NCBI RefSeq assembly: GCF_958298935.1
Contig: NC_084943.1
Span: forward strand, 20,267,001 to 20,331,000
Length of the DNA: 64,000 bases
Direction: 5' to 3'
From: Phragmites australis
Taxonomy: Eukaryota > Streptophyta > Magnoliopsida > Poales > Poaceae
Shown: in pieces, positions 1-11,086 of the stretch
Position numbering within the stretch: position 1 is the first letter of the stretch
Layout: every line of letters begins with the position of its first letter
Position numbers and translations under genes: made by a program
The notes under the pieces: model-generated
The model's database searches: none
Told to the model about the DNA's origin: nothing
Seen by the model: the letters and a program-made list of their open reading frames with translations, nothing else

Positions 1-187
1 AGACAAACAAACATATATCTCCAACTCCAACTCCAGATAATCCATAATCAATATGCTCAAAAGAAATCTCAAATCAATTCAAATCACGTCAAAGCCCATA
101 CAAAACCAAATATCATTAAACCAAATAAATATCAATGTCAATCACTCATTACAAGTAAATCAAGGCACATTTCAACTTGGTTTCTCA
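1..187 (-). repeat. LTR start of a copia-type retrotransposon, cut by window edge
   Basis: On the minus strand a purine-rich tract (AAGGGGGAGAT) is followed by TGAGAAACCAAG, the usual polypurine tract and TG start of a 3' LTR. The same junction recurs on the plus strand at about 5792..5815, so this is a repeated family in opposite orientation. The LTR runs out of the window, so its length and far end are unknown. Confidence 0.5.
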
Positions 188-1550
188 ATCTCCCCCTTGA
201 TAAGTATATTGACAACACTCAAAGCACAAAGATTTTAGTTTGAAGAAATTGAAACAATATAGGTTCATCCAAGTGACAAAAACTCGAGAAAGAGCAAAAT
301 ATATCACTTGACATAATAAAGGTTGCAAAAATCTAAGAGAGGCAAAGATGAGTCAAAAATCTCAAAAGAGCAAGAAAAATTCAAAAACCCAAAAACATAT
401 ACTCCTCCTTGATGATTGCATATTTTCTATTTTTTTCACTTTCATGTCTAAATAAATGTAATTTTCTCCCCATTTATTAAATATTTGTGCATAATATCTT
501 TGGGCATATCTTCTCTCCCTTTGGTAATGCAAAAATCAAGGATACAAGATAATGCTAAAGATGTGCAAATGAAATACAAGCCTACAAAGTTTCACATATA
601 GATCACAAAGCACTTACAAGGACTAGAGATGTCAAAACACTATGAGGAGTAAACAATATAACTAAAAGACGCACAAAGTCTTTATGTGAGATCATGTCAT
701 AAGCACCGAGAGTGAAATAAGCTTTGATTATGTTGTTCAATTATCCAAAAGATGTCACCACAAAAGCATCTACAGTTTTATGATCAGTGCAAAGAGATGT
801 CAAGTTCAAACTAAGCAACCAAGCTCAACCCGACGGGATATGCAAACACTCACATATCAATCCAAGCCTTAGTTTGACAACATAAAAAAACATTCTTAGC
901 AGATTAAAAAATACAAATTAACTTTCTCATTTAATCATTTAACTATCCTCAAGTGAGCTTTAAGCAACTATGAGTTCACTTCTTTGGCAAACCACATGAA
1001 GCCTTAAGCCACTGTATTGGATTCAATTTTAACTCAAAACTTGATTATTCATTTTATTAACTTAACATAGGATTCAAGATATGCAATTTTTTACAAAGCC
1101 AAAACAACTTGTGCCTTTGCGACACAAAAGAGCACACACTCTCTCAAGGGTTAATCATGGGCTAAAAATTTATATAGATAAAGGTCAAAGACCCCCAACC
1201 CGTTGAACTGAACAAAGCGGCCTAGTATAAGCTTTTCACAGAACTAGCCCTAATTTAAGCACTGGTCAAGCTAAATAAAATATTCAAGAGTGACAAAAGA
1301 TTATGTTCATATTTCAATTTCATTCTTAGAAAAGACAAGCTTCCTCAACAGATTTTATGCCAGGTTTCAATAATAGCCTAAGCTTGCATAAAGTGTTATA
1401 CATCCACTATACTTAGCACAAATTCACAACTAGTACAGAAAAGTACAAAGAACATATAAGTGAAGCTCGCTAATATGATTATCTTACAAAATTCTATACA
1501 ATACAAATGCAATAAAAATAAGATAGAGTATGTACAAAGATAACTTCCCC
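188..1550 (-). other. Non-coding 3' internal region of the copia remnant
   Basis: AT-rich sequence lying between the polymerase tail (1551..1700) and the LTR start (187) on the minus strand. It has no long open frame. The part at about 190..330 is a diverged inverted copy of 5604..5800, which fits the long untranslated 3' region seen in many grass copia elements. Confidence 0.45.
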
Positions 1551-1700
1551 TCACACAATGTCATAAGGATGACACATACTAAACTCTCCTCTCAGAAAGG
1601 CAAACCTTGTTACATCTAGAGGCTTGATAAAGATATCAACTAGCTAGTGTTGAGTATCTATATAGCTTAACTCAATATCTCTCTTCTCATTGTGGTCTTA
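1551..1700 (-). pseudogene. C-terminal tail of copia polyprotein (RNase H end)
   Basis: The minus strand reads DHNEKRDIELSYIDTQH, a stop, LVDIFIKPLD, then FAFLRGEFSMCHPYDIV and a stop codon. This matches the standard end of Ty1/copia polyproteins, whose usual form includes QLADIFTKPLD. The internal TAG stands where Gln is normal, so the copy is dead. Everything upstream of this in the polyprotein is missing: the reading is cut at about 1700 by the LTR-like block that begins at 1710. Assignment to copia rests on recognising this motif. Confidence 0.75.
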
Positions 1701-3412
1701 AAAGGACAATGATGTCGCCTAGAGAAGGGTGAATATGCGTTTTTTAAAAAATCGTCATCTTTTACCGTTGGCCTAAACCTGCAGCGGAAAATAAACTAAC
1801 AGATTTTTTACAAGTGAAAATACTAAATATGTTAACTAGTGCACAATCGCCCTAAATAAGTGTAAAAGTTACAATCCTAAGGTGACAAAGATTATTCAAA
1901 ACTAGCAAATGATATGCAAGAGTGAAAACTCTAATTGAAAAACTTGAAGTGAAAACTCTAATTGAAAAACTTGAAAACACTGTTCACCGGATAATCTAGG
2001 TTGACCCAGATACTCCGGGTTCAGATCTAATTGTAAAATATTCGGAGTTTCTAGGTTGACTCGGATACAAGAATTTTTATGAAAGCGTTTCATTTGCTTC
2101 TCTTCCATGGAAGTTTCATTTTCCCAGAATGTATCCTAATTTTTGGCCTAATTCTTCTTCTGATGATCGATTCAACCTCTGATAAAAAAGATAGACCTTG
2201 GTTCTATTTCATCACTCCGGGTTCAGCACAGACAGCACAGAAAGAACTCGAAACTGAAATTAAAATACGTCTAAAGAGTTCTAACTCAAACTAAATGAAG
2301 TCGTATGTTCCAAGTGATGATTTCAAGTAGATCCACGAAGTATCTACAATCAATTTTACATGAATAAGTAGATCGAGCAATATGCATAAATATTGAGCAA
2401 GAACACAAGAACAAGGAAACAAAAGAGGAGACACGAGATTTATTTCTCGAAGTTTGGATACCTCCTCTATAGGTTCCTACATCTCTGTTGAGAGACTCAG
2501 TTACACTTGAGCCGGGTCTTTCTCAAATCTTTTCCTCTCTAAGCTCGGTCGCACTTGAGCTTGGATTTTCACTCTTTATTTCTTCCATTCCGGGGACGAA
2601 ATCGAAGCCTTCACAAACTTCCCGTGGCATACCACAACCTTAGGTGCTCACTGGCGATGCTTAGCCGCCTAGGAGCTCAAAGCTCCAAGAGTAGCAAACG
2701 CGATGATGAACTTCTTGCCGATGAACCTGAGTGCTCAAGATGAGAGATACGCTCACTTGCACTCAAACTTGCAATCTCTCAACTCGACTCACTTTTATTC
2801 TCAAATCTCACACTAAAATGGAATGGAAAAGAGTTTTTTTGCTCTAAAGATGTTTTTTCCGTGCTCTTTTTGGCAGCAACAAAGGATGGGGGTGAGAGTA
2901 TATATATACCCAACAATAAAAAACTAGCTGCTACACAGCTTTTTGTACTGACCCAGAGACTCTGAGTTGGCACTAGAATGCTTAACCGAGAACCATGCTC
3001 GGAGCTCATCCCGGAGACTTCAGACAGAATACCAGAACCCGAAGTATCCGGGTCAATCCGGTTATCCAGGTGAAACACTTAGGTCCTAATAGACCACCCG
3101 GCTCGGAGCTAAACTTGGAGACTCTGGACAACCTTGAGTATCCAGGTCAGCCCGGAGTGTCCGAGTTCAGCACAGCTGACCATCTGAAAACGGTGATAAT
3201 TTTTTATCCCGAAGTTCGATTTTGACGATTTTGGACTCTATGGAAAGCTTATTCAGAGGGCTACACATCTCAATTGAATTGATGATCCCAAAAACATTTG
3301 ATAAAATTAGGAACACTCCTAAACCCAATTCGGACACTTTCACACCGAGCTCCTTAAGCTAACTCTCACTTTGGGTTGGTTAAAAAACTCTTGAGCACTG
3401 AGACACGATAGT

Positions 3413-4734
3413 TGTCGGTGATATGGGAACTAGGGGTCCCCGAGTCCCGAGGCCAGGACAGCAAATGCCACGTGGCGCCATCCCTCGGGGACTGTCTCCC
3501 TGAGGCCCGAGAAGACACAGTTCCGGGAGGTGTGCTCGGGGCTATGAACAGTTATCCCCGAGTACCCGTAGTTCCCCGAGGACCCGAGAAGATACAGTTC
3601 TGGGAGGGGTGTTCGGGGCCATGAACAGTGATCCCCGAGTACCCGTAGTCCCCTGAGGACTCGAGAAGAGCCAGTTCTGGGAGGGGTGCTCGGGGCCATG
3701 AACAGTACCCCCGAGTACCCGGAGTTCCCCGAGGACTGAGAAGAGACATATCTGGGAGAGGGCGCTCGGGGCTATGAATAGTAGTCCCCGAGCATCCAGA
3801 GTTCCCCGAGGACCTGAGAAGCCCCTTGCTGGTGGACCTCACAAGGGCTCAGCGGTGAGGTATCAATTGGTGAGAGGCCCGATGCTGCATTTAAGAGGGA
3901 GCGTGGCCTGTCACTCCCAACCACTTCCCCCATGCCTGTCATACCGAGTACGTCAGTCCCTGCCATCGCCTGGCAGGAAGGCGTGGGGATATTTAATGCG
4001 ACGTGTCCCATCGCACGTCACCCTGCGCGGCTTGGAGATATCGTCGCTAGGCTCGAGACATATCGCCTGTCGCCTGCTGTGTCAGACCTGCTCTGACCGG
4101 GCGAGCATGCGGGGTTGCTCGGTGGCTGCCCGGTGTCCCCCCTGCTGCACCCGCTAAAAGGTGGCGTAATGGGCGACAGGACTGGCAGAGGGCGCATTTT
4201 CAACCTCCCGTAACATCAAGCTGCAACCTCATGATGGTTGCTTTCCATTTATGGCTCATGGGAACTCGTGCCCTCCTTTCTGTGCACGCCAAGCCTCCCC
4301 TGATAGGATAAAAGGGGGGGGGGGTGCACCTCGAAGAAGCCTAACAAGCTGAAGCTGAAGTCTTAACATGCCTGAACAAGTTTCGGACGAGCACATCACC
4401 CAAGTCTGAGAAGCGGAGCAGAGGTTCACCAAGCTCGAAGCAAGACTGAAGCTCTAGACTTAGACAAAAAACCTTGTAATACAGAGATCCAGAGAGAGGT
4501 ATTCCCAGAGCATTAATAGCATACACACAGGAGTAGGGTATTACGCTCCGTACGGCCCGAACCTGTCTAAAATCCCTCGAGCATTTACTCCCACTAGCAG
4601 CCGATCATCCGTCCCGCCTACATCTCACATACACGCATTAAATCCACGTACGAGGCAGATTCAGAATCATCCCCCCGATCGAATCTCAAAGGGGGTCCCT
4701 TAGGATCCCCGCTTGAGGAGTTCATCCTCCGACA
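3413..4734 (+). repeat. Solo LTR of a retrotransposon, with target duplication
   Basis: This 1,322-bp block starts TGTCGG and ends CCGACA, a short inverted terminal pair with TG and CA ends. It is flanked by ATAGT (3408..3412) and ACAGT (4735..4739), a 5-bp target duplication with one mismatch. No internal region or second LTR is present, so it is a solo LTR left by recombination. It is GC-rich, carries a tandem array in its first third, a GGATAAAAGGGG TATA-like stretch at about 4305, and a transcript-end-like AT-rich part beyond about 4470. It is probably gypsy-type, but there is no coding sequence to prove this. Confidence 0.75.
3430..3840 (+). repeat. Tandem repeat array inside the solo LTR
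   Basis: There are about five imperfect units of roughly 80 to 90 bp. Each has a form of CCCCGAGTACCCG, then CCCGAGGAC, GAGAAGA, CAGTTCTGGGAGGGG, and TGCTCGGGGC followed by ATGAACAGT. Several short open frames cross it in both strands, as expected of any repeat whose unit lacks stops, and I do not treat them as genes. In an LTR this position corresponds to U3, where tandem arrays often lie. Confidence 0.8.
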
Positions 4735-5603
4735 ACAGTTAACTCTACATTGCACCCTCTTAATAGTGTGACATACCTATACTCAAATTCAAATGTAAAA
4801 CTCGTTTGAACTAATTTGAGCCTTTGAATACTTTCAAGCATCGTTCCTTTCTTTCAAACCTTGAGGGTTGCCAACTGCAATATAATCTTCACTCCATCTC
4901 TTCTTGATTCTTCATATGATTGATGCGAGTCACCCATAGCTTTCCATGGCCTTACACGGTCTATTGGCGCAAAGTCTTCACTCGTTGTTCACCATCGCCT
5001 TGGTCCTTCGGCGCCAAGCTATTTTCTTGCCCTTCACCACCAGATGGTCCATCACAGCCGAGTCTTACTTGCCCTTCACTGTCCTGCCATAGAAAAACCA
5101 TTTTGTATCCGACATCTTCAATAAATTCACTTTATCATATATGAAGTCTAATCTTGTTCTTCACTCTTAGCATATATGATTTCAATTCAACTTATGCCTT
5201 CTTATTGATTCTAACCCCAACTCACTCTCAAGCACAAAGCACGTGAGTTAGTCTATGGAACTCTATAGATAGTGGCATACCTTTAGTTATTTGATCTCCA
5301 CAAATAACTTAGCCTTCATTATTCAAACTTCTTCTTCTTATGAACATTACTAAGATATCAATGACTTTGATGCAATTCTTTGAACTCATGGCATTTCTCA
5401 ATAAATCTATACTTCATTTCTTATGCATCTCCTATTGAATAACCTAATAACAATTCTCAATATCATTATTAGTCCATAGGTATTGTCATCACTTACCCGA
5501 GCATCAACTAAAGCTGATTGATCTGATGCATATCTCTTCTCCATGCATGCATCACCTATGAAACATCCTATTAACAATTCTCAACAACATCCTACTAACA
5601 ACA

Positions 5604-7693
5604 TTTGTGCTTTTATTGTGATTTTGAGATTTTTGGCTTGTCTTTGACTATCTTCGAGTTTCTGCAATCCTTCTAATGCCAAGTGATATTTTCTGCTCTT
5701 TCTTAAGTTTTTGGTCACTAGAATGAGCTTCTCTTGTTGGATTTCTTTAAACCAAAATCTTTGTGCTTGAAGAGTTGTCAATGCACTCATCAAGGGGAAG
5801 ATTGAGAAACCAAGTTGAAATGTGCCTTAGTTTATATGTGATGAGTGATTTACAAGGTTGTGAATTTGGTTTGATGATTGTTGGATTGCATGAGCATGTA
5901 TATGTACTGCAATTATGATCATAACTAACCAAATTTGCAAAGGAAATGGAATGGGCATGTTTTTCTTTGAGTCCAGAAAAATTGTTCACGCCGGATGGTC
6001 GGAAGCTTGGGATTTTGAACTCACTGGATGGTCTGACATTCAGATGATGTACACGCTAAAGCATTTCAATTCAGAAAAAAAAAGTTGAAGTACACGTCGG
6101 ATAGTTCAGCGATTGGCACTATGAACGCCGGATCATTTCTTGCAAAGAGGGTGTAACTAGTTCTGGTGGACTTACATGCGTTGGATGGTCCGGCAATGTT
6201 GAGTATGAACGTTGGAGCGGTCGTCAGAGCTTTTCCTGCAGAGAGAGTGCAGAATGGCTCTGGTGTGAAAGTTACTCACTGGATGGTTCGACGATCATGT
6301 GAAGAGGGCCAAACTGTTTCTTGCAGAGAGGATTGAAAGTTGGCCGGTCTGATAGTTTGCACACGCCGAATGGTTCGGCAATCAGGAGGGGTACACACCG
6401 GATCATCCGATGTTCGTGATTTTTAGAGATGGGTCATTTCTGCAGGGATTTTGATTTCGATTAGTACATGTTTTCTTGTCTTATGGTGTGTAGATGTTGG
6501 ATGCAACTTGGTAGTCGACGACGGGAAGATCAGGGCTAAGCGGGGAGCTTGGTGCTGGACGATCAAGGGAACCAGGCGGAGTCAAGGGTGACTCTAGCTG
6601 TACATGTGGAGGTCAGCCAAAGCATGAGATGGAGGATGAACATAACGTGTTGGCAACATCAAGCGAAAGGGTTGCTAGTGCAAGTGACAAGGCGGCCTAA
6701 GGGATCGGGAGTCGGAGAGATTTGCTAGTGGTCAAGATCGCAAGACGGAGGACATGCGTCAATATCGGAAGACTTACTTAAGGTGTAAGCAAGTGGCTGT
6801 GAGTCACGCTTTGAGAAGTGTGCAAGGAGATTTCCTGGTTTGGCCGCAAAAAACACGAGAGGATGGAGTGCATGTGGCATCATCGTGAATCTTGTGTCAA
6901 GGTGTGGCTAAGTCATGAAAGCACCACGACCATCCAATGGACAGAAACATTCAAACGAAACTTTCCCCATGGTAGGTGGTAGTGCATTATAAATGAAAAT
7001 TAGTTTAGGGACATGATTGCTTAAGAGTTAAGCAAGCCCCCTAGACCTATGAATAGAAGGGTATAGATGGTGGAAACATGTGAGCTTTGGAGAGTTTTGA
7101 TAGCCTTCCACTTGTGTTGTGTGGAGAAGGAGAGAGAGGAGTGCTTAGCCTATGTAATCTGTCAAATAAGATGTTTTTATAAGCTTAATGAAGAGAGTAT
7201 TTTTGTATATGCTTGAGTTCATCTCCTTCTAATCTCCTGCTTTTGGATCTCTCGTTTTCGTGCATGTTTTTGGTGTTTTCTTGTTGATTTTTGTTTTCCT
7301 TGAGAGCTACTTGTTTTTGGTCGTGTAAGAGGTGTTCTTCTTGTTTCTAGAGGGTGAATCATCTCATATGAGTTAGTCTTGAACCATCCCAGCACGCTAT
7401 ATCCATCAACTTGAAAAAATTCTTCTTCTGGCTACTAGTTCTCTTGTATTTAGGCATTTTTCATCAAGTAGCTTGATTCCTTGCGCCATGACTCTTAATA
7501 TGTCCCTAACCAGAACCTAGTGTTCACATTCATCTAAGAGGAGCGTTGATTTTAGAAGGTTTGTGTTTGTTATTATCTCTTTTGCTTCCACATGTGGTTT
7601 TTAGACGCGTTGGGTTCAAGAATAGGAGAAGACCATCAATTTCGAAAAGAAATTTGTGAAAGCGTATATTCACCCCTCTAGTCGCTTATTGCA
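5604..7693 (+). repeat. 3' internal end plus 3' LTR of a copia-type element
   Basis: 5604..5802 is the inverted relative of about 190..330 and ends in the purine tract AAGGGGAAGAT. The LTR starts there at TGAGAAAC (5803) and appears to run to CTCTAGTCGCTTATTGCA (7693), about 1.9 kb. Between about 5985 and 6420 it carries repeated forms of CGCCGGATGGTCCGGC. No coding frame is seen. The 5' part of the element is missing, replaced by the LTR-like block ending at 5603. The right end is placed from the CACCCCTCTAG motif and the nearest CA, so it is approximate. Confidence 0.45.
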
Positions 7694-8375
7694 GTACTAC
7701 AAGCTCCATTAGGTTCTTGTAAATATGTCACAAATTCGCTAGGTTGTGATCCTGCTTCATAGAAGTAGTACCCGTGCTATGAGTTGTGGCTCTGACCTGT
7801 GAATAATCAGACTGTAGGTTGCAGCAAGGAATTCTACATGTCTAGGATTATGTCACAACTTTACTAGATTATGATGAACTATGACTAGTATGTTGCTCGT
7901 ATGATAGCCATGCCTCTTATTATAAATATGATGTCTCGGTGCTTTGAATCTCTTATCGTTTTGTTTGATGACTTTAGAGTGAAGAGCGTAGTAATTATTT
8001 GATCTCCACATTGTGCTGTGCCGATGCCTGAGTTGTTCATGCTAAATTGCCTCTGCAATGTGTGTTCCCGTACTCCATCTGGTTGTGCCTGCAGCTGTGC
8101 GCACACCTAGGACTGAGAGTTGTAGTGTTAGTGTCATTTGCTTTCAGATTCTGAAGGTATATGTGTATTATTGGACAGAACCAGATAACCACGACTGTCT
8201 TTTTCCACAAGATGGTAGAAATTACCAAATGTTTGGCCTTCATGCTGTGTATCTGAAATTCGGAATGCCTGGTCACCCAGGCAGAGAGGTGCTCAGCACT
8301 GCATCGTCGCGCCACTAACATGTGGGCACCGCCAGTCAATTTCAGTGAAACTGAATTTTGGTTCAAATATTGCCA
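7694..8375. other. No gene recognised
   Basis: Mixed-composition sequence with short open frames on both strands but no family resemblance, no splice-supported exon and no clear repeat ends. It lies between the retrotransposon nest and the palindromic repeat, so it is probably old transposon-derived sequence. Confidence 0.4.
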
Positions 8376-8450
8376 GTAGAAATGCAGTTTTGCAAAATTT
8401 ACATCTATCATGAGATGTTCATTTAGAGTGTGTACATCTATCATGAGATG

Positions 8451-9214
8451 TTGTGATTGGTTGGCCATATGAATGGATCCTAACTTGGTGGATGCGTATA
8501 ATCTCAGAGAGTAGCGTGTTTGGTTACCCGCATGCAATAATGTTCCAGCTTGACCCAGCGGATACAAATGTACACCCGCATACTGGCCATTCGAGTTTTC
8601 TTCCGAAGCCTGGCCCGGCGGATATAGGTTCCTACATCCGCTCATGCAGGTGGATCCACTTATCAATGTCACAAAATTATATTCATGCGAGCAACCAATC
8701 ACAATCTCAACTCTTGCATCCTCTTATACGACCTCAGATTGAGTCAACCAAACAGGAACTTAGCTTAGTCTGTCCAGACAGATACAACCAACCAAACACT
8801 CTTCTCTTCAACACATATGACTCCGCTCAGCCTGCTTCTCATGAGCCTGTATATATGGTCTTGTGGAGTCATATCTGTTGAAGAGAAAAGTGTTTGGTTG
8901 GTTGTATCTGTCTGGACAGGCTGAGCTGAGTTTCTGTTTGATTGACTGAATCTAAGGTTGCATGAGCGAATGCAAAAGTTGAGATTTTGATTGGTTGCTC
9001 GTATGAAGATGATTTTGTGACACTGATAAGTTAGCCCGTTTGTATGAGCGGATGTAGGAGTTTGCTGTCTACATCCGCTGGACCAGGCTGCGAGCGTACA
9101 TTTGCATCCGCCAGGTCAGGTTGGAACAGTACATGAGGGAAACCAAACATATTTCTTCCTGAGATTATACACATCCGTCGAGTCAAGATCCATCCATACG
9201 GACAACCAATCACA
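8451..9214. repeat. 764-bp imperfect palindrome (foldback-like)
   Basis: The left arm begins GTGATTGGTTGGCCATATG and the right arm ends CATACGGACAACCAATCAC. The inner arms pair CCAACCAAACACTCTTCTC (8787 on) with GAGAAAAGTGTTTGGTTGG (8882 on), around a short centre at about 8825..8866. Pairing continues along the arms, including the CATCCGCT/AGCGGATG blocks. The overlapping open frames are products of the symmetry and encode nothing recognisable. A 22-bp direct repeat, GTAGAAATGCAG then TTTTGCAAAA, lies outside it at 8376..8397 and 9260..9281. Confidence 0.75.
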
Positions 9215-9369
9215 CTGTAATGTTTCTTCTATGGATCATTTCATTTGAATAAATGAATGGTAGAAATGCAGTTTTGCAAAAAAAACTTTATGGATCTTGT
9301 TTACATTGCTCATCGAAGAAATCAGTACAATCTGTGTATCATCTGTGCAACCAGTTTAGGTTGGCCTAA

Positions 9370-9836
9370 GGATGTGTTTGGTTGATTGAATAAGGTTTCA
9401 TAGAGTTGCATCGTATATTCTGGATGAGGAGAAGTAGGCTGAGTGGAGTCATATGTGTTGAATAGAAAAGTTTTTGATTGATTGTATCTGAGGCCATATG
9501 AGCGGATGCAATGACCTGATTTTCCGTTTGGTTGACTGAATCTGAGATCGCATAAGCGAATGCAAGAGTTAATATTGTGATTGGTTACTCGCATGAAGAT
9601 ATTGTTGTGACACTGACAAGTGGATCCACCTATATAAGCAGATACCGAACATGCATCTGCTCATCCAAGATGAGGAGTGAAGCTCAAATCGAGCTTCACT
9701 CCTCAGCCAGGCTGAGGCCATGCATTTGCATGAGCGGATACAAACAGAAACAATAGATATAGACAACTAAATACGCTTCTTTATGAGATTATACATATCT
9801 GCTAATACAGGCTAAAGAACCAAACAAACACTAAAA
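9370..9836 (-). repeat. Third copy of the palindrome arm, with a perfect hairpin
   Basis: This copy repeats the right-arm order: GTGTTTGGTTGATTGA, GGAGTCATATGTGTTGAA, GCGAATGCAAGAGTT, GTGATTGGTTACTCGCATG, GTGACACTGACAAGTGGATC. It runs in the orientation of the 8867..9214 arm. Inside it, 9671..9705 is a perfect hairpin: TGAGGAGTGAAGCTC, a five-base loop AAATC, and its exact complement. Three copies of one unit in alternating orientation suggest repeated insertion or foldback amplification of one DNA-transposon family. The family is not identified. Confidence 0.65.
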
Positions 9837-11086
9837 CGATAAACAGATCCAGAAACTAATCCATAGTGCAAGATCAAGCAAATAGCAAACTCATGCATGC
9901 AGCCAGCGCGTGTCAACCGCTGCGACTATTAGCAATGCTTGCTACGTTTCCATACACGCATCGAGCTATTAATCCATAATTAGCAGTGTCTGCAATGTTT
10001 TCACATACACTGTAACACTTCGTTTCTAAAATTCGTTTACAACTTAGCCTACATATAGGATAAGCATGTATATGCATATGTAAAAGGATTAATGTGATGG
10101 TATTATGTTTAGAATACAAAAGCTTATAAGTTGGCTTGAACCTATTTAAGTACCAAGGTGATACTAAATTCATTACACCAAAATACTTAAGTCACATAGG
10201 ACGAAATCAGAAACACTAACGACCCAGATATTACAGTCTCTCCCCTTCAGAGCTGGTGCTCTGTAGCTTACTGCGTAAGCGGCAGATAAATACACATAAT
10301 CTCCTTTCAGTGACACAGGCATGCTATATCTCCTCCACTAGCCGACACGTAATGTACTCGTGCTTTGAATTAAGGCGTGCTATATGTACTCGTGTAACAA
10401 GAGTTGGTACTTTAATGTACTCGTGTAACAAGAACTGCTTTGAATAACATCTAATTTACCACCACGGCAAATTAAGGCGCCAAAGCGTCTATGGATGGAA
10501 ACATTCTTGGCGATCACGAAGGAATGAAAATGAATCAAGGCGGATCATCAATGCCAATTCAGTATCGATGGCGATCGCGCGATGAGCTAGTGGTGATGGC
10601 GAGAAGCCGTCGGCAACAGGAATTGCAGTTGAAGCCACCGCCACCGCAGATTGGCCACGCGGCGCTGTAGTGAGTGTTCCATCTTCGGCGGCCGGTGTCA
10701 CAGACCTCACTCGATCACACAACAATTCATCAAGGTCAGTACATGTGTTCCTCACCCAAGTCAAGCACAGACCACAGGGTACAAGTAGTAAGGATAGAAC
10801 ATCTCAAAGGAGATGAGGTGAGCTGGTCTGGTAGAAGAAGAGGAAGAACGAAGGAGGAGCAGGAGGAGTCCAGTAGAACGCCGGTGGAGCCGAGGTTGAA
10901 GAAGAGTCGAGGTAGATGAGGAAGAAGCCGGTTCGAGTCTAGTTCTGTTCGATCCTAAGCCTACACTCTGATGGCCTTTTGTACTTGATGTCTAGCCAGC
11001 CAGGAGGGGACGCCAGCCTGAAGCCATCCCAGCCAGGCAGTACCTAACAAACGGTCAGCCGGCGAGTAGTTGTTCGGCGACGCGCC
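9837..11086. other. Intergenic sequence left of the GT47 pseudogene
   Basis: The stretch is AT-rich to about 10450 and then GC-richer. 10489..10764 (minus) is an open frame of 91 codons with no recognised domain; I do not call it a gene. A short imperfect repeat containing AATGTACTCGTG occurs at about 10350..10430. Nothing else is supported. Confidence 0.4.

Larger units (their letters stand above)
1710..5603 (-). repeat. Long LTR-like block, host of the nested solo LTR
   Basis: The plus strand begins TGATGTCGCCTAGAG and ends CTACTAACAACA, so the block has TG and CA termini. With the solo LTR at 3413..4734 removed it is about 2.6 kb, and it contains no long coding frame. It is probably in minus orientation, since its inner end carries the CTCTAGGCGAC motif found near the 3' ends of related LTRs in this window. 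Part of it (about 1980..3180) has scattered CCGGATAATC and CTCCGGGTT motifs. No matching target duplication is visible (flanks GACAA and TTTGT), so the block may be a rearranged piece rather than a clean solo LTR. Confidence 0.4.

Noticed and set aside
3552..3842. Repetitive open frames in the tandem array
   Set aside because: Frames persist only because the repeat unit lacks stops; both strands are open and no protein family is seen.
8037..8702. 221-codon minus-strand open frame
   Set aside because: It crosses the palindromic repeat, has no family resemblance and its right half is reproduced by the inverted arm.
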